From the NCBI GenBank assembly GCA_035079385.1, contig JAVHKY010000028.1, positions 2,294,001 to 2,358,000 of the forward strand: 64,000 nucleotides of DNA. Reading direction: 5' to 3'. Position numbers and translations under genes: made by a program. Of the stretch, positions 63,530 to 64,000 are shown in pieces (position 1 is the first letter of the stretch; every line of letters begins with the position of its first letter). The notes under the pieces were generated by a model that was not told the origin of the DNA, did not search any database, and worked only from the letters and a program-made list of their open reading frames with translations. The DNA comes from Aspidiotus rigidus. Its lineage: Eukaryota; Arthropoda; Insecta; Hemiptera; Diaspididae.

Positions 63530-64000
63530 AGTCACCTCAGGCCGCACGCAATGGATCCGGCTACCGTACTTGGGCAACAAGTCGTATAAACTCGAAAGGT
63601 TTCTAAAACACTACAATTACAAAGTGGGGTTTTATCCCGTCCTCACGATAAATAACCTTATCAAGCTCAAAGATAAAATACCACCAGAAAAGAACGCTGG
63701 TGTTTACCGGCTCACCTGCGGCGCTTGCGATTCCCAGTACATAGGGCAAACTGGTCGCTCTCTATCCACCAGGATTTCAGACCATCGTACTGCCTACAAT
63801 ACTAAGAAAGCCACAGATTCTGCGATGGCAAAACATTGCCTTGAGGAGGGACACGATTTTTCCTACGTCTCGGCAAAACTTCTACGAGCATGCCCTAAAG
63901 GGAAACTTCTGAACCGTCTAGAAGAAGTTGAAACGATCTCCACCTCAAAATCCATCGGTACAAAACTCGTAAATGACCTCAGTGCTACATTTATCACACC
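63530..64000 (+). pseudogene. Penelope-like GIY-YIG endonuclease C-terminus (right arm), cut by window end
   Basis: The mirror image of the left-arm nuclease: LERFLKHYNYKVGFYPVLTI, GVYRLTCGACDSQYIGQTGR, KHCLEEGHDFSY. It is on the plus strand and diverges from the minus-strand RT. The window ends before its stop. Confidence 0.85.

Larger units (their letters stand above)
59773..64000. repeat. near-perfect palindrome, arms of at least 1,999 bp
   Basis: Position x on the left pairs with 123773 minus x on the right. Arms 59773-61771 and 62002-64000 flank a 230-bp spacer, and the match continues to the window end. No difference was found at the places compared directly, and encoded proteins are identical over hundreds of residues. 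Confidence 0.9.

Overview
This is a eukaryotic nuclear window built almost entirely of transposable elements. Interrupted reading frames, GT-AG introns, long AT-rich spacers, microsatellites, and RT/transposase families typical of arthropods (BEL/Pao, Ty3/gypsy, copia, RTE-like LINEs, Penelope, piggyBac, P/THAP9-like, pogo, mariner, MULE, Polinton-like) suggest an arthropod. An insect, possibly a hemipteran, is my guess, but nothing here fixes the species. I see no complete host gene that I can name. A few exon-like islands (7.26-7.67, 9.94-10.11 kb) may belong to host genes.

Layout. 0-0.9 kb: BEL gag/protease remnant. 3.0-3.7: Ty3/gypsy RT remnant. 3.73-5.26: a 1,536-bp element with ~300-bp inverted repeats, 5'-AG ends and a 6-bp target duplication (Polinton-like), carrying a predicted three-exon 64-aa membrane protein. 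5.26-6.35: Tnp2-type transposase relic interrupted by a SET-domain fragment. 7.2-10.1: GC-rich exon candidates with a copia gag in between. 10.6-12.0: BEL integrase and Penelope GIY-YIG relics. 13.4-14.8: LINE with a twin-priming inversion. 14.8-17.1: LTR plus an env-like body on the minus strand. 17.1-19.3: a 471-aa unrecognised protein, then a LINE endonuclease. 19.6-20.0: N-terminus of a DUF7869-type element. 20.68-22.51: MULE-like element with a 9-bp target duplication, filled by a 45-bp minisatellite. 25.11-29.61: 4.5-kb TIR transposon whose transposase is broken by one frameshift. 30.4-33.2: an intact four-exon DUF7869-like gene (826 aa) with AT-hook repeats. 33.7-35.3: pogo-like pseudogene.

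36.9-51.5 kb is a nested region. P/THAP9-like transposase pieces surround a YqaJ fragment, a 298-bp satellite in A-B dimers, a mariner relic and a solo LTR. The solo LTR has a 5-bp target duplication and is itself split by a 3.5-kb insertion that carries an apparently intact piggyBac transposase and a small secreted-protein gene. 52.0-54.6: LINE RT (minus) and the BEL integrase 3' end with its LTR. 54.6-56.8: CpG-rich sequence without a recognisable gene. 56.8-59.3: copia RNase H relic, a tandem duplication and an OTU-protease fragment. 59.7-64.0: two Penelope-like copies forming a near-perfect 4.2-kb palindrome around a 230-bp spacer.

The genes do not form a pathway. They record successive insertions, and the most informative signals are target-site duplications and the nesting order. 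The best candidates for functional products are the DUF7869/AT-hook gene, the piggyBac transposase, the small Polinton-like membrane protein and the secreted protein at 50.3 kb.
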